Shown piece by piece: positions 8,007 through 16,618 of a DNA stretch of 64,000 nt (position 1 is its first letter; each line of letters begins with the position of its first letter). The notes under the pieces are model-generated. The model worked only from the letters and a program-made list of their open reading frames with translations, did no database searches and was not told where the DNA came from. Source of the stretch: Azospirillum brasilense (GTDB lineage: Bacteria; Pseudomonadota; Alphaproteobacteria; Azospirillales; Azospirillaceae); the NCBI RefSeq assembly GCF_001315015.1, contig NZ_CP012918.1:142715-206714 (forward strand), in the 5' to 3' direction. The translations under genes were made by a program, and so were the position numbers.

Positions 8007-9647
8007 ATGCGGAGGATCACTCCGGCCTTGTGGGCTGCGTCCGTGGCAATACCGGCGTTGCTCGCGCTGTCGCCGGTTTCTGCCTCGGCCCAGTCGGCCG
8101 ATCCGTCTTTGGCTAAAGACGCGAAGGAAGCGAGCGCGAAGATATACTTCGAGCGGTGCGCCGGTTGCCACGGCGTGCTTCGCAAGGGAGCCACCGGCAA
8201 GAACCTTGAACCGGACGCGACCAAGAAACTCGGCCAGGCACGGCTGGAGAAAATCCTGGCGTTCGGCACCGAAGGTGGCATGCCGAATTTCGAAGACATT
8301 CTGTCCAAGGATGAGATCAAGAGCCTCGCCACTTACATCCAGATGACTCCCGACTCCCCGCCGGAGTGGGGTATGACGGAGATGAAGAACTCCTGGAAGG
8401 TCGCCATCCCGCCGGAGAAGCGCCCGACCAAGAAGATGAACAACGTCAACCTGGACAACGTGTTCTCGGTGACGTTGCGCGACGCCGGTGAGGTCGCCCT
8501 CATCGACGGCGACAGCAAGAAGATCTGGAACATTGTCAAGACCGGCTACGCGGTCCACATCTCGCGCCTGTCGGCGTCGGGGCGCTACGTCTACGTGATC
8601 GGGCGCGACGGCAAGCTCGACATGATCGATCTGTGGATGGAGAAGCCGGAGGTCGTCGCGACCATCAAGACCGGTCTCGACGCCCGCTCGGTCGACACCT
8701 CCAAGTTCAAGGGCTTCGAGGACAAGTACGCGATTGCCGGGTCCTACTGGCCGCCGCAGTACGTCATCATGGACGGCCAGACGCTCGAGCCGCTGAAGAT
8801 CGTCTCGACCCGCGGCAACACCATCGACGGCGACTACCATCCGGAGCCGCGCGTCGCCTCGATCGTCTCCTCGATGATCAAGCCCGAATGGGTGGTGAAC
8901 GTGAAGGAGACGGGCATGATCAAGCTCGTCGACTACACCGACATCAAGAACTTGAAGGAAACGACGATCGAGTCCGCCAAGTTCCTGCACGACGGCGGCT
9001 GGGACGCGTCCAAGCGCTACTTCCTGGTGGCCGCCAACGCCTCGGACAAAGTCGCGGTGGTCGATACCAAGGAAGGCAAGCTGGCCGCGCTGGTCACCAC
9101 CAAGGCCAAGCCGCACCCGGGCCGCGGCGCCAACTTCGTTCATCCGAAGTTTGGCCCGGTCTGGGCGACCTCGCATCTGGGCTCTGACGTCATCACGCTG
9201 ATCGGCACTGATCCGGACAAGCATCCGGAGAGCGCCTGGAAGGTGGTGGCCGAGCTGAAGAACCATGGCGCGGGCTCGCTGTTCGTGAAAACCCACCCGA
9301 AGTCCAAGAACCTGTGGGCCGACGCGCCGCTGAACCCGGAGCAGGAGGTCCTGGAGTCGGTGACGGTCTTCGACATCAACAACCTGGACAAGGGGCCGGA
9401 GGTCATCAATGTCGCGAAGATGGCCGGCCTGCCCGAGACGAAGGCGCTGAAGCGCGTCGTGCACGGCGAGTACAACGCCGCCGGCGACGAGATCTGGTTC
9501 TCCATCTGGGCCGGCAAGACCGACCCGTCGGCGATCGTCGTGATCGATGACAAGACGCGCAAGATGAAGTCGGTGATCAAAGATCCGAAGCTGATCACGC
9601 CGACCGGCAAGTTCAACGTGCTGAACACGCAGCACGACATCTACTGA
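8007..9647 (+). CDS. nirS: Cytochrome cd1 nitrite reductase (NO-forming)
   Basis: The 546-residue protein reduces nitrite to NO in the periplasm. It has an N-terminal Sec signal (to about residue 29, ending VSASAQS), a cytochrome c domain with CAGCH at 51-55, and an eight-bladed d1-heme propeller through the rest of the protein. The propeller keeps cd1 hallmarks such as GMPNFEDILSKDEIKSLATY before it and HPGRGANFVHPKFGPVWATS within it. I chose ATG 8007 because it gives a normal signal peptide and has GGAG 7 nt upstream; the frame is open further upstream without a plausible leader. A perfect Dnr box lies upstream, and the NirT-type cytochrome follows. The nirK relic at 62 kb suggests this is the only functional nitrite reductase here. 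Confidence 0.98.
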   Translation: MRRITPALWAASVAIPALLALSPVSASAQSADPSLAKDAKEASAKIYFERCAGCHGVLRKGATGKNLEPDATKKLGQARLEKILAFGTEGGMPNFEDILSKDEIKSLATYIQMTPDSPPEWGMTEMKNSWKVAIPPEKRPTKKMNNVNLDNVFSVTLRDAGEVALIDGDSKKIWNIVKTGYAVHISRLSASGRYVYVIGRDGKLDMIDLWMEKPEVVATIKTGLDARSVDTSKFKGFEDKYAIAGSYWPPQYVIMDGQTLEPLKIVSTRGNTIDGDYHPEPRVASIVSSMIKPEWVVNVKETGMIKLVDYTDIKNLKETTIESAKFLHDGGWDASKRYFLVAANASDKVAVVDTKEGKLAALVTTKAKPHPGRGANFVHPKFGPVWATSHLGSDVITLIGTDPDKHPESAWKVVAELKNHGAGSLFVKTHPKSKNLWADAPLNPEQEVLESVTVFDINNLDKGPEVINVAKMAGLPETKALKRVVHGEYNAAGDEIWFSIWAGKTDPSAIVVIDDKTRKMKSVIKDPKLITPTGKFNVLNTQHDIY

Positions 9648-9669
9648 GCTTGCTGATCTTTTGACAGCG

Positions 9670-9707
9670 AAGGGCGGGAAAACGGCTAGTTTCCCCCCTT
9701 CTTCTTT
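9670..9707 (+). terminator. Hairpin with T-rich tail between nirS and the nirT-like gene
   Basis: AAGGGCGGGAAA (9670-9681) can pair with TTTCCCCCCTT (9690-9700) and is followed by CTTCTTT. This resembles a partial intrinsic terminator just after nirS. It would let nirS mRNA accumulate above the downstream cytochrome gene while allowing read-through. Confidence 0.55.
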
Positions 9708-9718
9708 AATCGGTAAGA

Positions 9719-11353
9719 ATGGGTGACGACATGGCGATGGAAGCCCTCTGGTCACGCCTCAGGCGCGTGCGGGTTCTCGGCGCGACGCTGATCGGCGCGG
9801 CCGCGATCTTCGTGTCGGGCATCGTGTTCTGGGGCGGATTCAACACCGCCATGGAAGCCACGAACCAGATGGAGTTCTGCATCTCGTGTCACGAGATGAA
9901 GGACAACGTGTATGCCGAGTACAAGCAGACCATCCATTACGAAAACCGCACCGGCGTGCGCGCGACCTGCCCGGACTGCCACGTGCCGAAGGACTGGGTG
10001 CATAAGGTCCAACGCAAGATCCAGGCCTCCAACGAGGTTCTGCACTGGCTGCTCGGCAGCGTGAACACGCCGGAGAAGTTCGACGCCAAGCGTCTGGAAC
10101 TGGCCAAGCACGAATGGGCGCGCTTCAAGGCCAACAACTCGCTCGAATGCCGCAACTGCCATTCCTTCGAGGGCATGAGCGCGGAGAAGCAGAAGCCGCG
10201 CGCCAGGAAGCAGCACGAGATGGCCAAGGCCGACGGCATGACCTGTATCGACTGCCACAAGGGCATCGCCCACAAGCCGGTGCATCATCTGCTGGAGGAA
10301 GAAGAGGAAAGCAAGCCGAAGGTCGCCCAGGCTCCGGCTCCGGTTGCTGCTCCCGCCCCCGCGGCCGCACCGGCTGCCCCGGCCGCGGTCGTCCCTGTGT
10401 CCGCCCCAGCTCCGGCACCGGTCCAGATCCAGGCCGCCGCTTCGGCGGGCGATGCGCCGGCAATCGACTGGTCCGCGGTGCCCGAGCGCGTGGTGACGCT
10501 GTTCTACCCGGGCCAGACCTCCTACGAATGGATACAGAACGGCCCCGATCACGGCGGCGCCCGCGCCTACAAGAAGGGCGAGGAGTGCATCGGCTGCCAC
10601 GAGGGTGAGCAGGCCGACATGGGCAAGAAGATGGCGTCCGGCCAGAAGGCGGAGACGACGCCGATCCCCGGCAAGCCGGGTTCGATCCCGCTGACCGTCC
10701 AGGCGGCGCACGACGGCACGAACCTGATGATGCGCTTCCGCTGGCCGGCCGGCCCGCACACCCCGGCGCCCTTCGTCGAGGGCGGCAAGATGGACCCGCA
10801 GAACGCGGCGAAGCTCGCCCTGATCCTCGACCAGGGCTTGGTCGAAGACGCCAGCCGTTCCGGCTGCTGGAGCACCTGTCACCACGACGCCCGGACCATG
10901 CCCGACGCGGCCGGACAGGAGGTGACCAAGTACCTGCCGCAGACGCGCAGCGCGATCTCCATCAAGGAAAGCCCGCGCGGCGGCTGGGATAAGCGCAAGC
11001 CGGCCGAGGAACTGGCGGAGCTGATGAAGCAGGGCGTGTTCCTCGATCTGATCCGCTGGAAGTCCGGAACCAACACGGTGGAAGACGGCTACGTCTCTGC
11101 CGAGCGCGTGATGGAAGGCGGGCAGGGCGCCACCGCCACCGGAACGCTGGCCGACGGGGTCTGGACGGTGACGCTGGTGCGCAAGCTGACGTCGGACAAG
11201 CCGGGCGACATCTCGATCGAGCCGGGCAAGCTTTACACCGTCGGCTTCGCCATCCACGACGACCACACCAACGCCCGCTTCCACCATGTTTCAGTCAACT
11301 ACAAGCTTGGCCTTGACAGCGCGGAGGCCGCCATCAACGTCATGAAGAAGTAA
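9719..11353 (+). CDS. NapC/NirT tetraheme cytochrome fused to an ethylbenzene-dehydrogenase-like heme domain
   Basis: This 544-residue protein is a fusion. Residues ~1-195 form a NapC/NirT quinol dehydrogenase: one N-terminal TM anchor (about 18-40) and four CXXCH motifs at C54, C84, C144 and C176. Residues ~196-250 are an acidic then Ala/Pro-rich linker. Residues ~250-544 add a further CIGCH (C290), an unusual CWSTCHH (CX3CH, C383), and a fold resembling the DMSO-reductase/ethylbenzene-dehydrogenase heme-binding subunit family. NirT classically passes electrons from quinol towards NirS, so the extra domain may extend the wire to the periplasmic enzyme. It directly follows nirS. The start could also be the ATG 12 nt downstream. 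Domain boundaries come from reading, not from a profile search. Confidence 0.85.
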   Translation: MGDDMAMEALWSRLRRVRVLGATLIGAAAIFVSGIVFWGGFNTAMEATNQMEFCISCHEMKDNVYAEYKQTIHYENRTGVRATCPDCHVPKDWVHKVQRKIQASNEVLHWLLGSVNTPEKFDAKRLELAKHEWARFKANNSLECRNCHSFEGMSAEKQKPRARKQHEMAKADGMTCIDCHKGIAHKPVHHLLEEEEESKPKVAQAPAPVAAPAPAAAPAAPAAVVPVSAPAPAPVQIQAAASAGDAPAIDWSAVPERVVTLFYPGQTSYEWIQNGPDHGGARAYKKGEECIGCHEGEQADMGKKMASGQKAETTPIPGKPGSIPLTVQAAHDGTNLMMRFRWPAGPHTPAPFVEGGKMDPQNAAKLALILDQGLVEDASRSGCWSTCHHDARTMPDAAGQEVTKYLPQTRSAISIKESPRGGWDKRKPAEELAELMKQGVFLDLIRWKSGTNTVEDGYVSAERVMEGGQGATATGTLADGVWTVTLVRKLTSDKPGDISIEPGKLYTVGFAIHDDHTNARFHHVSVNYKLGLDSAEAAINVMKK

Positions 11354-11377
11354 CGTCCCGAACCCAAGCAAACCCAG

Positions 11378-11408
11378 GACGGGGCGGTGCCTTCGGTGCT
11401 GCCCCGTC
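11378..11408 (+). other. GC-rich hairpin between the nirT-like and cupredoxin genes
   Basis: GACGGGGC (11378-11385) pairs with GCCCCGTC (11401-11408), with GGTGCC/TTCG-like inner pairing. No T-run follows, so it looks more like an mRNA-stabilising or processing stem than a terminator. It sits in the 89-nt gap inside the nir gene run. Confidence 0.5.
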
Positions 11409-11442
11409 GCCGTGTCCGCAACCAGGCAATCAGAGTCCGTCC

Positions 11443-11769
11443 ATGATCCGCGCCTTCGCGGTGGGCGCCGCCGCGCTCATCCTCGCTCCCCTCCTTCTTG
11501 CCGGTCCGACGGTGGCCGACGAGGTCGTCGTTCGCATCGAAAAGAACCGGTTCGATCCGGCGCGTGTCGCCGTGCGCCCCGGCGACACCGTCGTGTGGTT
11601 GAACGCCGAAAAGCGGACCAGCCACGACGTGGTGTTCGCGGACGGCGTGGCCTCGGAGCGGCTGATGCCCGAGGAGCGCTTCGCCCGGCGTTTCGACGCG
11701 CCCGGAATCCACCCCTACCGCTGCACCCCGCATCCCGACATGCGGGGCGAGGTCGTGGTCGAGCCGTAA
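11443..11769 (+). CDS. Periplasmic cupredoxin (plastocyanin/amicyanin-like)
   Basis: The 108-residue protein has a Sec signal to about residue 25 (ending GPTVADE). The beta-sandwich has type-1 copper ligands in family order: His61 (TSHDVVF), Cys94, His97 and Met100 (YRCTPHPDMRG). Small blue-copper proteins of this kind carry electrons in the periplasm. Its position between the NirT-like cytochrome and nirN makes it a candidate donor to NirS or acceptor from the NirT fusion. No strong ribosome site is visible. Copper-protein identity is firm; its electron partners are inferred. Confidence 0.88.
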   Translation: MIRAFAVGAAALILAPLLLAGPTVADEVVVRIEKNRFDPARVAVRPGDTVVWLNAEKRTSHDVVFADGVASERLMPEERFARRFDAPGIHPYRCTPHPDMRGEVVVEP

Positions 11770-11786
11770 CCCGGCCGGTTGCGGGA

Positions 11787-11800
11787 TTGACGATCGTCAA
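11787..11800. promoter_or_regulatory. Dnr/Nnr box upstream of nirN, TTGACGATCGTCAA
   Basis: This is a fully palindromic 14-mer (TTGAC-GATC-GTCAA) in the gap between the cupredoxin gene and nirN, centred ~78 nt before the nirN ATG. It suggests that nirN has its own NO-responsive promoter. Confidence 0.9.
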
Positions 11801-11871
11801 GGTCCGCGGACGGCGGGTTGCCGATCCTGCGCGGCGGGCGCCGTCCGGACGCCCGGAGTCTGGAGAGCCCG

Positions 11872-13449
11872 ATGATCCGCCCCCTTCCCGCCGCCCTCTC
11901 GGTTGCCATTGCCGCCGTTCTGTTGGCCTGCGCCGCGCCGTCGCCTGCCCGGGCCGACGGCCCGAACCCTGAGCGTCTGTTCGCCGAGCATTGCGCCGCC
12001 TGCCACGGCGGCGACCGTCTGGGGGCTATCGGTCCCGCGCTGCTGCCTGAGAATCTGGGCCGGCTGAAGCCGGCGGAGGCCGAGCGCATCATCCGCCACG
12101 GCCGGCCGGCGACCCAAATGCCGGGCTTCCCTGCGGAGACCCTGTCGGACGAAGCGGTGCGGGTTCTGGCCGCCTATGTCTTCACCCCATTGCCCGAGGT
12201 ACCGGCCTGGGGCATGGAAGAGATCGCCGCCAGCCGCGTCGTCCACAAGGACCCGGCGACGCTTCCGGAAAAACCGCGGCACGGGGCCGACCCGCTCAAC
12301 CTCTTCACAGTGGTGGAGGCGGGTGATCATCACGTCAGCATCGTGGACGGCGACCGCTTTACCGTGCTCGACCGGTTTGAAAGCCGTTTCGCGCTTCACG
12401 GCGGGGCGAAATACTCGCCCGACGGCCGGTTCGTGTATCTCGCCTCCCGCGACGGCTGGGTGTCGAAATACGACCTGCATTCCCTGAGCCTAGTGGCCGA
12501 GGTGCGCGCTGGCGTGAACACCCGCAACGTGGCGGTGTCGTCGGACGGCCGCTTCCTGATGGTCGGAAACACGCTGCCGCACACGCTGGTCGCGCTTGAC
12601 GCGCGGGACCTGACGCCGATCAAGGTCATTCCCGTGACGGACGGCAAGGGAAAGAGTTCGCGCGTGTCGGCGGTCTACAGCATGCCGCCGCGGAATTCCT
12701 TCGTCGCCGCGCTGAAGGATCTGCAGGAGGTGTGGGAACTTCCGTGGGACGACCGCCCGGTTTATGCCGGCCTCGTCCATTCCCACGAACCCGGCCGGGA
12801 AGAAGCGGTGTCCTTGCCCGGCCCGTTTCCGGTGCGCAAGCTGAAGGTCAACGAATTCGTGGACGATTTCTTCTTCGACCAGCCTTACGATCAGTTGATG
12901 GCGACCTCGCGTGACGGCAAGAAGGGCATTGTCGTCCACATGGACGTCGGCCGCCAAATCGCTGAGCTGGATCTGCCGGGCATGCCGCACCTCGGTTCGG
13001 GCATCAACTTCGTCCATGAGGGACGGCCGGTCATGGCCACCCCCCACTTCAAGGACCCGGTGATCAGCGTCATCGACACGGTGGACTGGAAGACCGTGAA
13101 GCGCATTCCCATGCCCGGCCCCGGCTTCTTCCTGCGCGGTCATGAAAACACGCCCTACGCCTGGGCCGACGCCTACATGGGCAAGGACCGCGATACGATC
13201 CCGATCATTGACACCCGCAGTCTGGAAATCGTGAACACACTGCGACCGGCGCCGGGCAAGCTCACCGCGCATGTGGAGTTCACGCGCGATGGTCGTTACG
13301 CGCTGGTGTCGGTCATGGAAGACGAAGGGGCCATCGTCGTCTACGACGCCGCCACGTTCGCGGAGGTCAAGCGCCTGCCCATGCGCAAGCCGATCGGAAA
13401 GTACAACGTCTGGAACAAGATCAACTTTTCCAGCGGGACCAGCCACTGA
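11872..13449 (+). CDS. nirN: NirN, NirS-like c/d1 heme protein (dihydro-heme d1 dehydrogenase)
   Basis: The 525-residue periplasmic protein has the NirS architecture: a signal peptide, a cytochrome c domain with CAACH at 41-45, then a d1-type propeller with the conserved PHLGSGINFVHEGRPVMATP block. It is shorter and clearly diverged from the NirS at 8007. NirN is known to catalyse the last step of heme d1 synthesis (introducing the double bond of the acrylate side chain) and to hand d1 to NirS. I chose ATG 11872 for its CTGGAGAG ribosome site and clean signal; the frame is open 18 codons further upstream. LLAC near the signal end might be a lipobox. It has its own Dnr-type box. Confidence 0.92.
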   Translation: MIRPLPAALSVAIAAVLLACAAPSPARADGPNPERLFAEHCAACHGGDRLGAIGPALLPENLGRLKPAEAERIIRHGRPATQMPGFPAETLSDEAVRVLAAYVFTPLPEVPAWGMEEIAASRVVHKDPATLPEKPRHGADPLNLFTVVEAGDHHVSIVDGDRFTVLDRFESRFALHGGAKYSPDGRFVYLASRDGWVSKYDLHSLSLVAEVRAGVNTRNVAVSSDGRFLMVGNTLPHTLVALDARDLTPIKVIPVTDGKGKSSRVSAVYSMPPRNSFVAALKDLQEVWELPWDDRPVYAGLVHSHEPGREEAVSLPGPFPVRKLKVNEFVDDFFFDQPYDQLMATSRDGKKGIVVHMDVGRQIAELDLPGMPHLGSGINFVHEGRPVMATPHFKDPVISVIDTVDWKTVKRIPMPGPGFFLRGHENTPYAWADAYMGKDRDTIPIIDTRSLEIVNTLRPAPGKLTAHVEFTRDGRYALVSVMEDEGAIVVYDAATFAEVKRLPMRKPIGKYNVWNKINFSSGTSH

Positions 13450-13565
13450 CGGACCATGGCCGCGTCGGTTCCGATCGCCTCCGCCGCCACATTCTGCACG
13501 TGGAGTGGAATCACGGAACAAACGGACGTCGACCATTGGAGGTTCGGTGTGCAATTTTCGCCCTC

Positions 13566-13579
13566 TTGACGACAGTCAA
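13566..13579. promoter_or_regulatory. Dnr/Nnr box, TTGACGACAGTCAA (upstream of tcuAB-like genes)
   Basis: This is a perfect TTGAC-N4-GTCAA palindrome. The next gene on the plus strand, tcuA-like at 14046, is 467 nt away. An IS6-type scar lies between them and may have increased the distance. Which gene it controls today is uncertain. Confidence 0.82.
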
Positions 13580-13607
13580 GATGAAAACGGGCAAATTGCT
13601 TTCTCAT

Positions 13608-13635
13608 GGGTTCCGTTGCAAAGTTTGACGGCAGG
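13608..13635 (+). repeat. IS6-family terminal sequence (solo end)
   Basis: GGGTTCCGTTGCAAAGTTTG and the following ACGGCAGG closely match the sequence at 41723 (GGGCTCTGTTGCAAAGTTGG, then CCGGCAGG). They also match the general IS6/IS26 terminal motif with GTTGCAAA. No transposase follows here, so this is a solo end or scar. Confidence 0.7.
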
Positions 13636-14045
13636 TGCGGAGAGCCGCGGAAGCCGCGTCTTCAGGCGGCCATCCCGAAGAGGTTTGCGATGAATTCGCC
13701 GAAAGGGCCAAGGTGTCAGGGCAGCGCCTTAAAGACACTGTATTGGGGCTAAGACGTCCCCTTCTTGCCCGAAGTCAAGCTCAAGAGCGTCGGAATTCGT
13801 TCTATTCGACCGCCTCTTGCTGCATAGGAAATGGGCCGTTCCATGGAATCGCACTCCGACCTCCTGGTTGACCTTGTTGCCTTGGCAGACGAGGGTCTCG
13901 ATGGGTTCTGGAATATTGACCCGCCGGTCTTGGCCAGCGGCGGAGCCGAGTGGAATGCCGGAGGCAACGGCGGTACGAACCGGGCCGGCATTGCCGGCCA
14001 CGGCCTAGCCACAGTTGCCTCCAAGAAAGTTGTGGAGGCCTGACG

Positions 14046-15392
14046 GTGCGTCGTCCGGCATGCCCGTCCGGCGGCGGCGCTTACGATGTCGTCGTGATCG
14101 GTGGTGGGGCTGCAGCACTCTGCGCGGCCCTGGCAGCCCGGCAACGAGGAGTATCGGTCCTGCTGGTTGAGCATGCCTCACCCGCATTGCGCGGCGGCAA
14201 TGCCCGACACGGTCGCAATCTCCGCATCGCCCACGACCGCCCAACGCGCTGGCTGCCCGAACGCTATTCCGAGGGCGAGTTCCTGTCGGAGCTGCGCCAA
14301 GCTACCGGTGGGGAGATGGACGAAGCCGTCGCGCATGTTCTGGTCCGCGGCTCGACCACCATCGTCGACTGGCTGGCCGACTGGGGTGTGCGATTTCAGG
14401 CAGTCCTGCACGGACAGCCCAACCACTCGCGGCGGACTGCGTTCTTCCTTGGCGGTGGCAAGGCGCTCGTGAACGCGCTGTACGCGGCGGCGGAGCGGTT
14501 GGGGATCAAGATCCTCTATGACGCCGAAGTGAACGATCTGCCTGTTGCCGACGCTCCCTCGCGCATGATCGAGGTCATCCGTGCCGGTCAGTCCATCCAT
14601 GTGCGGGCGCGGGCGGTGGTCGCCGCCTGCGGCGGCTTCCAGGCCAACATCGAGTGGCTGCGCGGTATCTGGGGGACCGCCGCCGATGGCTTCGTGATCC
14701 GGGGCACGCCCTACGCGCGGGGACAGGTTTTGCGCAGCCTGCTGGACCAAGGTACCGCCCCGGTCGGCGACCCGAAGCGGCTCCACATGGTCGCGGTAGA
14801 TGCGCGCTCGCCGACATTCGACGGTGGCATCGTCACGCGGCTGGACTGCGTGCCCTATGGCATCGTCGTCGACGGAACCGGCCGGCGTTTCCGGGGCGAG
14901 GATGCAGATCTCGGGCGGACACGCTACGCAATTTGGGGGGGACTGCTGGCGCGCTGCCCGGGGCAGATCGCCTACTCGATCTTCGATGCCGATGCCCAAA
15001 ATGCCTTCGCCTCCTCAGTCTACCCGCCGGTTCGGGCGGACACGGTTGCCGGCTTGGCTGCGGCGCTGGAAATTCCCGGAGACGCCCTCGCCGCCGCCAT
15101 CTGTGACGCCAACAAGCGCACGGGACCGGACGCGCGACCAGTGCGGGCGCCGCCCTTCGGCGCCTACCCGCTGAGACCCGGGATCACCTTTTCCTATCTT
15201 GGGGTCCGCGTGGACACAAGCGGGCGGGTCCATCTGGCGTGCGGTCGCGCGACCCGGGGTCTCTTTGCCGCCGGCATGATTATGGCGCCCAACGTGCTGG
15301 GAAAAGGCTATCTTGCCGGTGTCGCTTTGACGATCAGCGCGGTGTCCGGCCGCATCGCTGGAGAGGAGGCGGCAGCCCATGCTCGATCATAA
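14046..15392 (+). CDS. FAD-dependent TcuA/CobZ-like oxidoreductase
   Basis: The 448-residue protein opens with an FAD-binding Rossmann motif, YDVVVIGGGAAALCAALAAR. It carries a second fumarate-reductase-like flavoprotein signature (GNARHGRNLR, later AACGGFQAN) and a C-terminal AGMIMAPNVLGKGYLAG. This is the TcuA (tricarballylate dehydrogenase) family, also found as the N-terminal half of CobZ, which oxidises precorrin-3A in cobalamin synthesis in some photosynthetic alphaproteobacteria. I chose GTG 14046 because GGAGG lies just upstream; the frame extends 32 codons further. It overlaps the next gene by 14 nt. Its position beside nirN makes a tetrapyrrole substrate possible, but tricarballylate-type chemistry cannot be excluded. 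Confidence 0.82.
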   Translation: MRRPACPSGGGAYDVVVIGGGAAALCAALAARQRGVSVLLVEHASPALRGGNARHGRNLRIAHDRPTRWLPERYSEGEFLSELRQATGGEMDEAVAHVLVRGSTTIVDWLADWGVRFQAVLHGQPNHSRRTAFFLGGGKALVNALYAAAERLGIKILYDAEVNDLPVADAPSRMIEVIRAGQSIHVRARAVVAACGGFQANIEWLRGIWGTAADGFVIRGTPYARGQVLRSLLDQGTAPVGDPKRLHMVAVDARSPTFDGGIVTRLDCVPYGIVVDGTGRRFRGEDADLGRTRYAIWGGLLARCPGQIAYSIFDADAQNAFASSVYPPVRADTVAGLAAALEIPGDALAAAICDANKRTGPDARPVRAPPFGAYPLRPGITFSYLGVRVDTSGRVHLACGRATRGLFAAGMIMAPNVLGKGYLAGVALTISAVSGRIAGEEAAAHARS

Positions 15393-16473
15393 TGGTGACA
15401 CGCGCGAGACGGCCCGTAGGGCGTTGGAGATCTGTAACTCCTGCCGCTACTGTGACGGGTATTGCGCCATGTTTCTGTCCATGGAACGCCGGTGCGCCTT
15501 CAGCGATGGCGATCTGACCCATCTCGCGAACCTCTGCCACAACTGTCGGAACTGCTACTACGCCTGCCAGTACGCACCGCCGCACCCGTTCGCCGTAAAC
15601 GTGCCGGCCAGCCTCGCGCGGGTCCGCTGGCAATCCTACGAGGAGCACGCTTGGCCATCCGCGTTGCGCGGCCTGTTCCGGAGCAACTGCCGCACGATCG
15701 CATGGCTGTCGCTGTTCATTGTGGGGCTCACGGTGGCGCTCACGGTGGGGATCGTACCGGCGGAGGCGCTGTTCCGCCCGCACCACGGGCCAGGCGCCTT
15801 CTACGCGGTCATCCCCTGGGGCGCGATGGCGGGCTTGGCGGGAACGACGCTCGGCTGGTCCGTTCTTGCTCTGGCGATGGGGGCACGTAGCTTCTGGCGG
15901 GCAACGGGGGGCGGCACGCCCCGAGCCCTCGGCCGGGCCCTCGGCGATGCCCTGGCGTTGCGCAACCTAGGCGGCGGGGGGATCGGCTGCGCCGAAGGGG
16001 AGAACGGCTTCTCGCCGTGGCGCCGTCGCTTCCACCACGCCCTGTTCTACGGTATCGGTCTGTGCGCCGCCGCGACCGCGGTTGCCACGGTCTACGACCA
16101 TGTGTTCGGCTGGGAGGCGCCCTATTCGCGCTTCAGCGTGCCGGTTGTGCTGGGCAGCCTCGGCGGCCTCGGCATGGTCATCGGTGCCATCGGCCTCCTG
16201 CACCTCAAGGATCGGGCAGACCGCGCGCCGACCGCGGTGGAGTTGCAAGGAGCGGACCGGGCGTTCCTCCATCTGCTGTGGCTCACGGCCACCAGCGGGC
16301 TGGCGCTTATGGCCCTCCGGGGGACCGCCGCCATGGGCCTGCTGCTCGCCGTCCATCTCGGAACCGTGCTGGCCGTCTTCGTCGCGCTGCCCTACAGCCG
16401 CTTCGTGCATTCGGTGTATCGCGTATCCGCCCTGGTGCACGCCGCGATGGAAGGCGGGCGCGTCGAACGCTGA
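15379..16473 (+). CDS. TcuB/CobZ-C-like membrane iron-sulfur protein
   Basis: The 364-residue protein has two ferredoxin-type clusters, C19-x2-C22-x2-C25-x3-C29 and C53-x2-C56-x2-C59-x3-C63. They are followed by about six transmembrane helices from residue ~110 with histidines that could bind heme b (for example near HHALFYGIGL and LHLLWLTA). This is the TcuB architecture, an electron relay that reoxidises the TcuA flavin through the membrane. The same domain is the C-terminal half of CobZ. It overlaps tcuA by 14 nt, so the two are translationally coupled. The substrate is unassigned; see the tcuA entry. Confidence 0.85.
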   Translation: MLDHNGDTRETARRALEICNSCRYCDGYCAMFLSMERRCAFSDGDLTHLANLCHNCRNCYYACQYAPPHPFAVNVPASLARVRWQSYEEHAWPSALRGLFRSNCRTIAWLSLFIVGLTVALTVGIVPAEALFRPHHGPGAFYAVIPWGAMAGLAGTTLGWSVLALAMGARSFWRATGGGTPRALGRALGDALALRNLGGGGIGCAEGENGFSPWRRRFHHALFYGIGLCAAATAVATVYDHVFGWEAPYSRFSVPVVLGSLGGLGMVIGAIGLLHLKDRADRAPTAVELQGADRAFLHLLWLTATSGLALMALRGTAAMGLLLAVHLGTVLAVFVALPYSRFVHSVYRVSALVHAAMEGGRVER

Positions 16474-16618
16474 CCTCGCCCACGGCTTGAATCCGCCTTT
16501 GCTGCCGCGATCGGAATTACGCACCAGCCCGGCGCCGGAGGGGCCGTCCACACATGGTGTCTTCGACGTCCAACGCTTTTCACCGGTATTTGGGAAAAGG
16601 GCCGTCCACTACATCACT

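Larger units (their letters stand above)
13450..14045. other. ~600-nt gap with a Dnr-type box and an IS6-type end, no recognised gene
   Basis: The gap between nirN and the tcuA-like gene holds a perfect Dnr-type box (13566-13579), an IS6-like terminal sequence 28 bp further on (from 13608) and a one-mismatch box-like site at 13765-13778. Open frames on both strands at 13730-14043 show no recognisable family. The stretch looks like an IS scar in what was once a shorter promoter region. Confidence 0.6.

Noticed and set aside
7971..9755. 594-residue open frame antisense to nirS
   Set aside because: It mirrors the codon structure of nirS in GC-rich DNA (Arg/Asp/His-rich, no domain) and has no ribosome site or family resemblance.
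9752..11287. Long minus-strand frame opposite the NirT fusion
   Set aside because: Antisense shadow in GC-rich DNA; the plus strand shows six heme motifs and a clear family.
13765..13778. TTGCCCGAAGTCAA as a further Dnr-type box
   Set aside because: The left half site has a mismatch at a key position and no start codon lies at a usual distance; kept only as a weak look-alike.
13831..14043. 70-residue plus-strand frame upstream of the tcuA-like gene
   Set aside because: No family resemblance, and an equally long minus-strand frame covers the same bases; I could not choose either as real.
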